Assembly: GCA_963573385.1 (NCBI GenBank) | Contig: CAUYLG010071372.1 | Span: 1 to 64,000 of the forward strand | Direction of reading: 5' to 3' | Source of the DNA: Cacajao melanocephalus | Lineage: Eukaryota; Chordata; Mammalia; Primates; Pitheciidae | DNA length: 64,000 nucleotides | Part shown: piece by piece, positions 10,846 through 23,334 of the stretch | How positions within the stretch are numbered: position 1 is the first letter of the stretch | Layout: each line of letters opens with the position of its first letter | Translations under genes and position numbers: made by a program | The notes under the pieces: generated by a model | The model's input: only the letters and a program-made list of their open reading frames with translations | Told to the model about the DNA's origin: nothing | Databases searched by the model: none

Positions 10846-12757
10846 CTAAATAATATCTTTTGACTACATGTCTCATATTTAGATCATATTGATGCAAGAG
10901 GTGAGCTCCCAGGGGCTTGGGCAGCTCCCTCCTGTGGATTTGCTGGGTACAGTACCCCTACTTCCATCTGCTTTCACAGGCTGGTGTTGAGTATCTGCAG
11001 CTTTTCTAGGAACGCAGTACAAGCTGTAGGTGGATCTACCATTCTGCGGTCTGGAGAATGATGGCCCTCTTCTCACATCCCCACTAGGAAGTGCCTCACT
11101 GGGTACTCTGTGCAAGGGCTGCATTACTCCACATTTCTCTTCCACACTGCCTTAGCAGAGATTCTCCATGAGCGCTCCATCCCTGCAGCAGACTTCTGTC
11201 TGAACAACCAGGCATTCCCATACATTCTCAGAAATCTAGGCAGAAGTTCTCAAACCTCAATTCTTGATTTCTGTGTACCTGCAGGCACAGTACTGCATGG
11301 AAGCTGCCAAGTCCTGGGGCTTGCAGAGTCTGAAGCAACAGGCTGAGCTGTACGTTGGCCCATTTTAGCCATAGCTGGGACACAGGGCACCAATCCCAAG
11401 GCTGTATAGAGCAGCAGTGGGGCTCTGGGCCCAGCCCAGGCAACCATTTTACCATTATAGGCCTCTGGGCCTAAAATGGGAGGGTCTACCATGAAGACCT
11501 CTGACATGCCCAGGTGATATTTTGCCTTAGAGATTGACATTCAGCTTCTCATTACTTATGCAAATTCTGTGCCAGGCTTAAATTTCTCCCCAGAAAATGC
11601 GTTTTTCTTTATCGCATCATCAAGCTGCAAATTTTCCAAACTTTTATGCTCTGTTTCCATTATAAACATAAATTCCAATTTCAGATAATGTCTCTCACAT
11701 TTACAATTCAACAAATCTCTAGGGCAGGGCAAAATGCTGCTTGTCTCCTTGCTACAGCACAGCACGTTTGACCTTTGCTCTAGTTTCTAATAAGTTCCTC
11801 ATTTCTATCTGAGACCACTTCAGCCTTCATTGTCCAGATTATTATCAGCATTTTGGTCAAAACCATTCATCAAGTCTCTAGGAAGTTCAAATATTTCTCA
11901 CATCTTCTTGTCTTCTTCTGAGCCCTCCAAATTGTTCCAACTTCTGCCCATTACCCAGTTCCAAAGTCAATTCCACATTTTCAAGTGTCTTTATAGCAGT
12001 ACCCCACTCTGTGGTACCAATTTACTGTATTAGTCTGTTTTCACATCACTATAAATATATTACCAAAGACTAGGTAATTTATAAAGGAAACAAGTTTGAT
12101 TCACAGTTCAGCATGACTGGGGAGGCCTTAGAAAACTCATTATCATGGTAGAAGACAAAGAGAAAGAAAGGCACCTTCTTCACAGGGCAGCAGGAAGGAA
12201 AATTGCATTCAGAGGAAATGCTAGACACTTATGAAACCATGAGATCTCATGATAACTCAATCACTGTCATGAGAACAGCATGGGGGAAACTGCCCACATG
12301 ATTCAATTACTCCACCTTGTCTCTGCTTTGACATGTAGGGATTATGAAGATTATGGGGATTATAATTCAAGATGATATTTGGGTGGGGACATAAAGCCCA
12401 AGCATATCACCATTGGAGGGCTCCAACAGACAGGCTTCAGCCAATGTGCACCAAACCACCCACAGCCTACCCTCACTGCAGCCTATCACCACTGCTTTGC
12501 TGGCATGTACTTGCCCACAGCCCCCCACCAATTGCTTTGAGAGTGCATGCACAGGTGAGCCTCAGTTGGTTCTTTGAAATAATAAATTTAGAACACTAAA
12601 TTTATTAACAGAACTCTAATTAGACTGATAAAGAGAAAATCCAAATAACTACAATCATAAATGACAAAGGGGATGTTACCAACTCCAAAGAAATACAAAA
12701 TCCCTAAGAGACTATTACAAACATCTCTATGCACACAAACCAGAATACCTAGAATAA

Positions 12758-13048
12758 ATGGATAAATTCCTAAAAATATGCAACCTTCCAAGACTGAACA
12801 TGGAAGAAACTGAAACCCTGAATAGTTCAATAATGTGTTCTGAAATTGAATCAGTAATAAAATGCTTACTAACAAGAAAAAGCCCTGGCCCAGATGGATT
12901 CACAGCCAAATTCTACCAGACATATAAAGAAGAGTTGGCACTAATCGTAGTGAGACTATTTCAAAAAATTGAGAAGGAGGGATTCCTGCCTAACTCATTC
13001 TATGAGGCCACCATCATTCTTATAACAAAACCTGGCAGAGACAAGTAA
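12758..13048 (+). pseudogene. L1 ORF2 reverse-transcriptase N-terminal fragment
   Basis: This open frame of 96 residues carries the L1 RT signature [19 protein letters not shown] at about residues 42-60 and ends near KPGRD. Beyond it the frame is broken. The active-site FADD region expected near 13558 reads as damaged sequence (TTCACAGAAAAT), so the domain could not function even if joined. Confidence 0.82.
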
Positions 13049-13998
13049 GAAAACTTCAGGCCAATATCCTTCATGAACACAGATACAAAAATTAGCAACA
13101 AAATACTAGCAAACTGAATCCAGCAGCACATGAAAAAGCTAATCCACCATGATTAAGCAGGCTTTATTCCTGGGGTGCAAGATTGGTTCAACATACACAA
13201 ATCAATAAATGTGATTCATCACATGAACAGAACTAACAAAAGCCCCAAGATTATATCAACAGATGCAGAAAAGGTTCTGAAAAAATTTAGCATCTCTTCA
13301 TAAGAACCCTCAACAAAATAGTTATTGAAAGAATACCTCAAAATAATGGGAGCCATCTATGACAAATCCACATACGATAGCATACCAAATTAGCAAAAGC
13401 TGGAGGCATTTCTGTTAATAACTGAAACAAGACAAGGATGACCACTCTTACCACTCCAACTTCCACATAGTACTGGGAGTCCTAGCTAGACAAGGCAGCC
13501 AAGAGAATGAAATAAAAGACATCCAAATAGAAAAAGAAGAAGTCAAACTCTCTCTCTTCACAGAAAATTATTTATATCTTGAAAACTCCATAATTTCTGC
13601 CCCAAAGCTCCTAAATCTGATATACAACTTTGGTAATGTTTCTGGATACAAAATCAATGGACAAAAATCAGTTGCATTTCTATACGTGAATAATGTACAA
13701 GGTGAGAGAAAAATCGTAATGCAATTCCAATCACAACATTCACAGTAGGCACACACACATGAAATGAAACACCTAGAAATACAGCTAATAAGAGAGGTGA
13801 ATGGTCTGTACAATGACAATTACAAAATACTGGTGAAAGGTATCAGAGATGATATAAATGGAAAAACATTTTATGCTCATGGATAGGAAGAATCAATATT
13901 GTTAAAATGGCCATACTTCCCAAAGCAATTTATAAATTCAATGCTGTTTATCTAAAACTACTCATGACACTTTTCACAAAATTAGCAAAAAAACTATG

Positions 13999-14267
13999 CC
14001 AAACACCTCAGGTTCTCACTCATAAGTGGGAGTTGAACAATGAGAACATGTGGAGACAGGGAGGGAAACATCACACACTGGGGCCTGTCGGGGTTGGGGG
14101 GAAGGGAGGGATAGCATTAGGACAAACACCTAATGTATGTGGGGCTTAAAACCTAGATGATGGGTTGATGGGTGCAGCAAGCCAACATGGTATATGTATA
14201 CCTATGTAACAAATCTGCATGCTCTGCATATGTACCCCAGAACTTAAAATATAATAAAAATTTTTTT
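13999..14267 (+). mobile_element. L1PA 3' end, 5'-truncated, sense
   Basis: It starts CAAACACCTCAGG..., runs through GTTCTCACTCATAAGTGGGAG, the G-rich 3' UTR segment and CCCCAGAACTTAAAATATAAT, and ends in an A/T-rich tail. It is flanked by near-identical AAAAAACTATGC (13987-13999) and AAAAAGCTATGC (14269-14280), a target duplication with one mismatch, and splits the older L1 ORF2. Confidence 0.9.
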
Positions 14268-14796
14268 TAAAAAGCTATGCTAAAATTCATATGGAACCAT
14301 AAAAGAGGCTTAATAGTCAAAGCAAACTTAAGCAAAAGAGCAAAGCCGAAGGTATCACATTACCTGATTTCAAACTATAGTACAAAAAGATAAAATAACC
14401 AAAACTGCAAGGTACTGGCACAAAAGCAGACACATACACCAAGGGAACAGATTGAAGAACCCAGAAATAAAGCCACACACCTACAAACTTTTGATATTCA
14501 AGACAGTTAACAAAAACAAGCAATTTAGAAAAGACTTCCTATTCAATAAATGGCACTAGAATAACTGGCTAGCCATGTGCAGAAGACTGAAACTGGATTA
14601 CCTCCTTTCATCGTATACAAAAATTAACTCAAGATGAATTAAAGACTTAAATGTAAAACCCAATATTACAAAAACCTTAGAAGAAAACCTAGGAAATGCT
14701 GTTCTGGACATAGGCCCTGGCAAAGAATTCATTACAAAGACACCATAAGCAATTACAACAAAAACAAAAATTGACAAGTGTTATTTAAACTTACGA

Positions 14797-15159
14797 GTGT
14801 TTCCACAGCCAAAAAAAAAAAAAAAAAAAAGTCAACAGAGTAAACAGTGTACAAAATGGAAGAAAATATTTGCAAATTATGCATCTGACAAAGGTCTAAT
14901 ATTCAGAATCTATAAGAATATTAAACAAATTAATAAGCAAAAGACAACCCCATTAAAAAAATGGGCACAGGACATGAATAGACACTTTGCAAAAGGAGAC
15001 ATGTATGCAGCAATCAAGCTTTTGAAAAAAAAAAAAAAACTCAACATCACTATTAGACTAATTCAAGTTAAAACCACAATGAGCTACCATCTCACATTAT
15101 TCAGACAGGCTATTAATAAAAAGCCAAAGGTAACTGTTGTGGGCAAGGTTGTGGAGTAA
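14797..15159 (+). pseudogene. L1 ORF2 C-terminal fragment
   Basis: The open frame shows late L1 ORF2 phrases such as FANYASDKGLIFRIYKNIKQ and KKWAQDMNRHFAKGDMYAA. Two A-rich expansions (14809-14830 and 15026-15039) add lysines and shift the frame. It is a remnant, not a gene. Confidence 0.75.
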
Positions 15160-15792
15160 ACGGGACACACACACTGATGGTGGGAATGTAAACTCACTCT
15201 GCCCCTGTGGAAATCAGTTTGAAATTTCTTACAGAGTTTAAAACGGATCTACTGTCCAGTCAAACGATTCCATTACTGGGTACATACCCAAAGAAATATT
15301 GATTATTCTACAATAAAGACACATGCATGTGTATGTTCACTGCAGCACTATTCACAAGAGCAAAGAGATGGAATCCACGTAAATGCCCATCAATGGTAGA
15401 CTGGATAATGAAAACTTGATACGGATGCGCCATGTAATACTACGCAGCCATACAAGAGAATGAGCTCATGTGTTTTGCAGCAACATGGATGGAGCTGGAG
15501 ACCATTATTCTAAGTGAATTAATGCAGGAGCAGAAAACCAAATACTACATGTTCTCACTTTTAAATTGGAGTGAAACATTGAATATACATAGACACAAAG
15601 AAGGGTAATAGACACCAGGGCTTACTTCAGGGTGGAGTGTGGGAGGAGGGTGAGGTTTGAAAAACTATACACCAGGTACTACGCTTATCACCTGGGTGAC
15701 AAAATAATCTGTACACCAAACATCCATGAAATGCAATTTACTTAAGCCCAAACATGAAACCCCTGAACCTAAAAGATGGAAGAAAAATAAAG

Positions 15793-15930
15793 GTTCTGTA
15801 TCTTGATGTGGGTGATTATTATTCAAATGCGTGTGTTCCCCAAACTTATCTAACAATACACTTATGGTCTCTGCATTACATTGAATATATGTAAATTATA
15901 CCTTGATTTTAAAAACTTTAAAAAAATTTA
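15793..15930 (+). mobile_element. L1M 3' UTR end, continuation of 8530-9075
   Basis: TTCTGTATCTTGATGTGGG, then a degraded 'CATTGAATATATGTAAATTATACCTTGATTTTAAAAA', is the usual end of old L1M 3' UTRs and continues what stops at 9075. Confidence 0.65.
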
Positions 15931-16800
15931 AGTATTTATTATATAAACCATTTACATAATTCCAACTACAAATTTCTTGTTTTCATCTCGATGTCTTTCC
16001 ATTAATTTTGTTTGCTAAAGCTTTTTTCTAATAGGTTCTTCAAGGGCTCATGGAAACAATATTCTATGATTTCTTCCATGGCCATTAAAGGTTTTCTTTG
16101 GGCTTTTTCATTGAAGATCAGTTTGGCTGGGTACAAAGTGCTCAGGTCATATTTTCTTTTCTCAAGTATATTAAATATATTACTTTCTTACTGTCTGTTA
16201 TAAACAATTACTGTTGAGAAGTTTGATGATACTTTTTCTTGTCCTTACCAGAGATCTTGCTACCTAGATATCTGATTATTTTATTTCCTCTTAATGTATT
16301 CTCATTTTTACTAGAGTATATTATGTTGTTGACCACTTTTAGTTGATTTTCTAATGCAAACTATGTGTCTTTTCAATATTAATTTCAAATCTTAATATAT
16401 TATATAAAATATCTCGATTTAAAATTTTTGTTGGTTTATCTTGATTTATATTATTTTCTCCATTTGTTGTGGGGATGTAAAAGAATCTTATACATAAAAT
16501 ATCATTATTGTCTATATGTATCACTTTCTTGAAAATGTTTTTATCTTGCTTTCTTTTAAAATAAAAAAATCCTCATTTCCATATTTTCTTCTTCTTAAGG
16601 CATTTTTATGACCTCTTTTATATTATTTCTAGTTAATTCAATTCTAGCATATTTTTCTTTTTCCTTTTGAATTACTTTGAGTTCTGATAGCTTTTACTAA
16701 TTTACATTTTTTAAATATATTATAATTGCTTTTTAAAATTCTACCTTATGTTGTTTTAAAAATATTTTCTAGAGTTTTTTTTGGAAAATTGCTTATACTT
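15931..16800 (-). mobile_element. Possible old L1/HAL1-like sequence, antisense
   Basis: The segment 16010-16230 (GGCTCATGGAAAC, TTTGGCTGGGTACAAAGTG, GTTGAGAAGTTTGATG) resembles old L1-family antisense phrases. The remainder to 16800 is T-rich and unassigned. Confidence 0.3.
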
Positions 16801-17670
16801 TACCTGCTTTTTGAGCATGCCTTCTCAGTGTGCCTTCACTGTCTACAGAGACATTATTCTGCTCATTATTCTCTTTTTTTCTTATAAATAGCATTGTATG
16901 TGATTTCACGATACTTAATTTCTGTTGTTCAAGTTTAAGTGATTGCCTTTTTTCCTTAAAATAAGAAAAGAAAGATGAAGAAAAAGGTGGAGTAGGCAAC
17001 TCCAAGGGGCCGTCCCATTACAAAAGCATTAAAAAATTAAATAAAAACCCTCAGAATCAACTTTGTCACAACTATGGAAAATAATCAAAGATTTAGACCA
17101 ATGAAACACGTGCTGAATCAATTTAAAAAGGCACTTTTAAAACAGTGGGAAATACTTTTAGCGCTTTAATTTTGTCTTGCCCTATCTTTCTGCTCAGCCA
17201 AGTCATTATCTTGAAGCTTCTCATGATTATCTTTTTAAACATTCTTTCTTCTGTTTTGTCTTTCCTCTCCTTCCAGACTAATTTGTTCCACCAAATTAAG
17301 ACCTCCTTCAGGGCAGAAAATCAGTGGTCATTTCTCAAAAATACTGTAAAGGAAATGAACAACCTGCAGCTGCCTTGGTTAAAAACTATTCTTGAGCACC
17401 AAAAGCCTGGGAGGAAAATTTGTGGAGATAATGTTATTGCAGATATTGGGGCATTGAAAAACACCCATGTAAGCCAGCAAATTGAGAAAACCATGCCCAT
17501 ATCCAGCACAAGAAGCACTGTCACAATAAACCTGAGAAGATTTTATGTTTTCACCTCTGGCTGATCTCTAGGCTGGATTCAAAGAAGTGAAGACTATATA
17601 CCACTTGTGAATGTCCTGAGAAACTGCCCCTGCACAAAGTCAATCTGTACAGCCTTTCATCTGTTTTGGG
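16801..17670. other. Unassigned; holds the longest open frame of the window
   Basis: A 139-residue frame at 17145-17564 (+) shows a hydrophobic N-terminal third and no domain I can recognise. It sits just upstream of old L1 sequence and may be L1 5' UTR. There is no splice, Kozak or codon-use argument for a gene. Confidence 0.5.
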
Positions 17671-17702
17671 GGTGTGTGTGTGTGTGTGTGTATGTGTGTG
17701 TA
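17671..17702. repeat. (TG)n microsatellite
   Basis: About fifteen GT units with a single TA interruption near 17691. Confidence 0.95.
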
Positions 17703-18079
17703 TCTTTCCTTTCTGGTGTTCAGTTAAATCTCTGTCAAAGTACTAGTTGAATTTAAGACAAAGGAACAGAGACTTTGGAAATCACACGTAATAAAAATGC
17801 AGAGTTTACAAAGACATTTTAGAATATTTCTAAACAGCTACAGTCTACAAAAAACAATAAATAAATAAAGGGAGGATCTGATTTACATACACACATTATA
17901 ATATTAAAAATGCTTGCTTTTCAACAAATCTTTGCGAAGTCTGCTAATATACAAGAAAATGTGGCCCATTTGCAGAACAATTAACAGAAACTGTTCTTAC
18001 AGAAGCACACTCATTTGATTTATGTGGCAAATATTTAAGATCAGTTGTCTTAAATATGCTGAATTAGCTAAACTAAACT

Positions 18080-19600
18080 ATGGACAAAGAGCTAAAGGAA
18101 ACCACTATGCAAATGCTGTATGAACAAATAGAGAATATTAATAAGATAGAAATTATGCAAATAAATCAAATATATACTCTGGAGCTTAAAAAGTTCTATA
18201 ACTGAAGTGGAAAATCACTAGAGGGTTTCAACAACAGATCTGATTATGGAGAATAAAGAAACAGTGAAATATGTGATTAGACAATAGGCTTTTTTCAGTC
18301 TGAGGCACAGAAAATAAAAAGAAATGAATAAAGAAAAATAAACAAAGGCTGAAAGACCTTTGGTACATCATCAAGCACACTGTCACAGCACAATAGGAAT
18401 CCAAGCAGGAGAAGAGAGATAAAAAGAAGAAAGAATATTTAAAAATATTTTAGTGAGAAAACTGCAAAGTTTGACAAAAGGCCACACACTCAAGAAACTT
18501 AATGAACTCCAAGAAGGATAAAGATTAAGAGATCTACAAGATGCATTATAATTAAAGGGGTTGGGGGTGGGTGGGAATGTTTAATAGGTACAAAAAACAG
18601 AAGGAATGAACAGGGCATAGTATTTGAGAGTACAACAGGGTGTCCATAGTCAATAATATTTTAATTGTACATTTTAAAATAACTAAAAGAGTATAATTGG
18701 ATTATTTGTAACACAAATGATAAATGCCTGAGAAATGCTTGAGGAGATGGATACCTCATTTTCCATGATGTGATTATCATGCATTGCATGCCTATATCAA
18801 AACATCTCATGTACCCAATAAATATATATTATACCTACTACGTATCTCCCAACATTTTAAAAAATTTAAAAAATTGTCAAAGGCTATGGTCAAAAAAAAA
18901 ATCTTGACATCTGTAAGAAAGAAGCAACTTGTGACTTACAAACCATCCTCAATAAGATTAACAGGAGGTTTCTTATAAGAAACAATGCAGACCTGAAGGC
19001 AGTAAAAGGACATTTTTAAAGTGCTGAAAAAGAAAAAACAAATGAGCCTCTGAATCCAGAATTCTTTGTTCCACAAACTGTCCTTCAAAAGTGGAGAAAC
19101 TCAGGCATTCCCAAATAAACAAACGATGAGGAGATAATAGCTAGCAGAGCTACCCTATAGAACATATTAAAAGGAGTGCTTTTTAGCCTACAATGAAAGG
19201 ACACTAGATGGACATTTGAAGATATAGAAAAATAATTAAAACTGTAGCAAAAGGCAACTAATGGGTAAATATAAAAACCAATATTATGGTATTTTTGGTT
19301 CATAACTCTTTGTATTCCCCAAGTGATATAAAACACAATACATAAAAAATAATTATAAATCCATGTTAGTGGGTACACAATATGTAATGATGTAATTTGT
19401 GACAATCACAATATGAAGGGAAAGGGAGGACTGAGCTGCATAAAAGTATATTTTGTAGCTATTGGAGCTAAGCTGATATCTACACAAGTTATGTCATTAT
19501 CAACTTAGAATATTCATGTTAAACCACAAGGTAACCACAAATAAAGTATCTAAAATTATGCACTAAAGGAAGAAGAAGAGAATAAAAATGGCATAATACA
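18080..19600 (+). mobile_element. Old L1M ORF1-to-ORF2 region, sense
   Basis: Phrases such as CTTAATGAACTCCAAGAAGGATAAA, GAAACTCAGGCATTCCCAAATAAAC, ACAATGAAAGGACACTAGA and AAACCACAAGGTAACCACAAA fall in the order found from ORF1 C-terminus into the ORF1/ORF2 spacer of old L1M elements. It is interrupted at 18556-18870 by a younger L1 end. Frames are broken throughout. Confidence 0.6.
18556..18870 (+). mobile_element. L1 3' end insertion (older L1PB/L1MA-type), sense
   Basis: GGGGGTGGGTGGGAATG..., AACAGGGTGTCCATAGTCAATAA, TCATGTACCCAATAAATATAT and an A/T-rich tail are the L1 3' UTR. The old L1M reads continuously across it (CATTATAATTAAA to AAATTGTCAAAGG). Confidence 0.8.
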
Positions 19601-20202
19601 AAAAATAAATATGAAATAAGGCAGTAATAGAATAAATGAGAATAAGCAGGTATAAGATACACACAAAACAAATAGAAAAACATTATACGTAAACCCATCC
19701 TTTCTGGTAACTGCTGACTCTGTTCCTCTTTCTCTCTTTGATTGGATTTACCGTTTTGTCACTGTAATTTCTGTCTTATTCAATTTGGATTCTACTTCCA
19801 GAAGTTCCTCCTCAGTGTTTACTTTTTTGTTATTGTTGTTAATGAATATATTGATTACTTATTTTTGAGATTTCAAAGGGCTCATATCACTCTAGCACAA
19901 TAAGATCTTTCTGTGGTCCCTTTGCACTCTCTCCTATTAATTGGAGCCTACATAGCTCCTGGTCAGTGTTAATTAAGTTAGTCAATTCAGCATTGTAATT
20001 ACTACTTTTTGGTGATCAGGGACATTTTTCTGGTTACTCCTGCACAGTCTTATCAAATGGTTCTTCATAAGATAGCTCTTCCCACCCACTCTTATTTTGG
20101 GTTTCATGGTAAGTCCTATCACCTGATTTTCTGATAGATTTTGTGAGTTTCAAATATTTGTGTTATATTTATTCTGCCTTTTGAAATGATTTATTGTTCA
20201 CA
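19601..20202. other. Unassigned T-rich sequence
   Basis: No gene or repeat family identified with confidence. It could be further diverged L1. Confidence 0.5.
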
Positions 20203-20252
<50 letters not shown>

Positions 20253-20272
20253 CTCTCCCTCTCTCTCTCTCT
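20203..20272. repeat. Compound (CA)n-(CT)n microsatellite
   Basis: An uninterrupted CA run of over twenty units (20204-20249) passes directly into a CT run with one CC interruption (20249-20272). Confidence 0.97.
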
Positions 20273-21469
20273 ATTATGGCTGTCACCTTCTTAGAATGCT
20301 CTCTTTCAAATTTCCTGTAACCTGGTCTATTTAGGTTGCGGAGCTAAAGGAGGAGCTAGATAGATTAGGCACCTCATCAAAGCACAGTTTCCATGGCTAG
20401 GGCGATAGATTTCAAAGAAAAAAACATTATTACTCACATGAATCTGTTGGATACTAAGAAGTTTTGAAATTGTGAACTGTTTTTCAAACTGAATATGCAA
20501 TATTCTCTCAAATAGTCACCTCTCCTTTAGTTAGGCATAGATTTGCATAAAGGGCTTTTCAACTGATGACTGAACTTGGGAATTATGTTGAAATCTCAGT
20601 TAGGCATGCATTTGCAGCTCACTGAGATTTCCCATTGGTAGCTTATTTCATGCCCCAATAGTTTATTTAACATTTTTTTTTGTTCTTGAAACACAGTGTC
20701 ATCTGTTTGAAACTACTGTTTTGGTTGTTCAGTGAGTTCTTGCCTGAATAATTTGACGAACTCAGCAGCTCTGTTTAAAAAAAGGACTCTGTTAAAGGTC
20801 TTTTCTTCTTTAGAGGCATAATGTGTGTCAGAAGGGAATTAGGAAGGAATTACCATTGTTTAATGAATACTAAAGTAAAATCGGATTAAACATCTCTACA
20901 AATAGCCAGATCCCATGGGCCTCTTGACTGTAAAGATTGTGGAAGGTAATTATATAGTGTAATTAAATTATTTTAATTCAATTTCAAACATTGTTTCATG
21001 AATAGAACATATTCCCTGTTATGAATAGGGAATTCTTTTCTTTCAGCCAAATCCTCCTTTGGGATACAAGGAAATTTATCATTTAAATTTGAGAAATAGG
21101 GGAAAAAGAAATTTTTTTTAAAAAAAGACATTCCTTGTTTTGATCTATCCAATCTGTAAATTTGGGGATTAATTTTATTATTTGTAAGTCATGTTATTGG
21201 CATGAAACCAAATTAAACCTTTTAAAACTTGGTTCACTATAAACATTCAATCATTGTAGACTAAAAAAGGCAGATGTACTGTTTTGTGGTTTTCCTACCA
21301 GTTACCAAGAAGGACTGTCAACTCAGTCTTAGATAGGGTTTTTAAAATATCTAAGCCTGTTTCTTATTACCATTTGAATTGTTAGTGGAGCATGGAAAGT
21401 CATTGGAATGTAATAGAGTATTTGAAGAAATGTGTGACTACATTCCAAACTCATTAGCTGTACATCCAG
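20273..21469. other. Unassigned, repeat-poor sequence
   Basis: No coding signature. AGTTAGGCAT...TTTGCA occurs twice, at 20529-20547 and 20598-20616, an imperfect 19-bp direct repeat of unknown meaning. Confidence 0.5.
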
Positions 21470-21560
21470 TGTAAACAAGTTCCGACACTCTGAATCTCAA
21501 TTTCCTCATTTGCAGGAGTATGGCTAGATGACTTCTTTTTCAGCTCTAACATTCTGTAGA
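21470..21560 (+). mobile_element. MIR-type SINE fragment, sense
   Basis: CTGAATCTCAATTTCCTCATTTGC and the later GGCTAGATGACTTC...CAGCTCTAACATTCTG match the MIR family core and 3' part. Confidence 0.6.
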
Positions 21561-21594
21561 CCCGCCAATAACAAGAAGTATCATGAAAATAATT

Positions 21595-21725
21595 GGGCAG
21601 GTATTATAACTGTATTTTACAGATTAGGAAATTGGGACTTAGTGACACAGCTAGGAAGTAGAGAAGCTAAGATTCTGACCCAGAACCCTCCGAAGCTCAA
21701 TCCATTATTGTTTGGTCTGTATAAT
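21595..21725 (-). mobile_element. MIR SINE, antisense
   Basis: ATTTTACAGATTAGGAAATTGG, ACACAGCTAGGAAGTAGAG and GATTCTGACCCAGAACCC are the antisense MIR core. Confidence 0.72.
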
Positions 21726-22149
21726 AGTACTCACTTATGTGATTAAGGTCTATATTCATGTATGTAAAAATATAATTATTGCTCATTTCTGTAACTGACT
21801 TTCTACCATAGCTTTCTGTGTGCAAATCAAAAGCCATTGGTAGAGAATAAAATACTATGAACACTTGTGAGACTAGAAACATAACACTGCAAGCAGTGTA
21901 GAAGCAACAGGATCTCTACAACATGCAAACTCAAAATCTATTAATCCAGTTTGTGGACAGTTTAAAATAAAATAAATAGAGGATGAAGTGGTAGGTATCA
22001 GAAGACAATGACTCACTTATTGAAGGATCATCAAGGGTTAATATGCCACCATTCTACCTTGGATAGATTCTTTTAAAGGCACGGAAACATCTTTGGAACA
22101 CTGATTTTTTTTTATGTATCTTTCTCCATTTACTGAAAATAATCTCCTT
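21726..22149. other. Unassigned sequence
   Basis: AT-rich with no recognised family or coding signature. Confidence 0.5.
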
Positions 22150-22260
22150 ATAAAGAGATACTATATCTATTATCTACTTATCTCTGTGTGCCTAGCACCT
22201 GGCCCAGTGACTTGTACTTAGAAGGCTGAATTAATAAATGTATGTATTTAGGGATGGGGT
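22150..22260 (+). mobile_element. L2 3' end fragment, sense
   Basis: GTGTGCCTAGCACCTGGCCCAG followed by ATTAATAAATGTATG corresponds to the L2 terminus 'CCTAGAACAGTGCCTGGCACA...CAATAAATATT'. Confidence 0.5.
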
Positions 22261-22304
22261 AGTGGAAGACAATTTATTTGTTAACATCAACAACAGCAGT
22301 GGTA

Positions 22305-22600
22305 GCTATCAGTTAGTTAGTATACGTTTATCAAATGCCTACTATGTGCCAAAGCATCCTTGTAGATGATGCAATGAACGAAACACATACAAATATCTGC
22401 CTCATGGAGATTACATTGAGTGAGTTAAGAAAATAAACAAAAAAGAAGTAAAAGAGATTGTACTTAGATGTTGATAAATGCAATGAAGAAAAATAAAGCA
22501 GGAAAGGAGTTCAAGGACTGACAGAAGATGAGATTACATCTCTAAGAAGGAAGGTCAGCAAAGGTTTCACTGTAAAGATCACTTTGAAACCAATTGGACC
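22305..22600 (-). mobile_element. L2 fragment, antisense
   Basis: ATCAAATGCCTACTATGTGCC, CCTCATGGAGATTACATTGAG and AATGAAGAAAAATAAAGCAGG are antisense L2 3' phrases in the right order. Confidence 0.62.
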
Positions 22601-22634
22601 CATTTGTCAATACCATACCATAAGCGTAACATTC

Positions 22635-23075
22635 ATATTTTAGTTTACTAGGACTTCTGTAACAAACTTCCACAAATTGGGTGGCTCAATCAACAAAAAG
22701 TTACTGTCTCCTTAACTAGCGGCTGGATTTTCAAGATCGAGGTATCAGCAGGGTAGGTTTCTTCTGAGGGCTGAGAGAAAAGGATCTGTTCTAGGTCTCT
22801 TTCTTTGGCTTGTAGATGGTCCTTTTCAACCTGTGTCTCCTTATATCATCTTTTCTCTATGCATATCTTTTCTCTATCCATATTTTCTCTGTGTCCAAAT
22901 TTACCCTTCTTATAAGGGCACCAGTCATATTGGGTTAGGGCCCACCGTAATTACCTCATTTTAACGTGATTATCTCTGTAAAGACAGTATCTCCAAATAC
23001 AGTCATGTTCTGAAGTTCTGGGGGTTAAGACATCAAATAAAAAATTTTAGGAGGACAGAATTCAACCTAAAATGG
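22635..23075 (-). mobile_element. MLT1A-type LTR, antisense
   Basis: TTAGTTTACTAGGACTTCTG at the left, then AAATTGGGTGGCTCAATCAAC, CTTATAAGGGCACCAGTC, ATCTCCAAATACAGTCA and a right end near CAGAATTCAACC match the full MLT1 LTR in reverse. It splits L2/MIR debris. Confidence 0.87.
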
Positions 23076-23084
23076 TGCATTATG

Positions 23085-23260
23085 TCATTTAAACCTCACA
23101 ATAACTCCATGAGGTTAGTATTGCTATTCTTATTTCATATGTGAGAATACTGAGACTCAAAATACTTAAGATCACAGTGGTAGTAAACTAGTAGAGCTTG
23201 GACTAGAATTCATGTACATTTGACACCAGAAGCCTTACAGTTAACCAACATACTATACTT
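23085..23260 (-). mobile_element. MIR SINE, antisense
   Basis: CTCACAATAACTCCATGAGG, a 'TGAGAATACTGAGACTC' block and 'GAGCTTGGACTAGAATTCA' are antisense MIR. Confidence 0.75.
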
Positions 23261-23334
23261 TTCCCACTCATACCTAGTCCTGAATTATCTTCCTAAAGCA
23301 ATAGCAGGAGGCTGGCAGTACAACTGTTTTTGAA

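Noticed and set aside
17145..17564. Longest open frame (139 residues) as a possible gene
   Set aside because: No recognisable domain, no supporting promoter or splice context, and it lies just upstream of old L1 sequence. Frames of this length arise by chance in 64 kb of AT-rich DNA.
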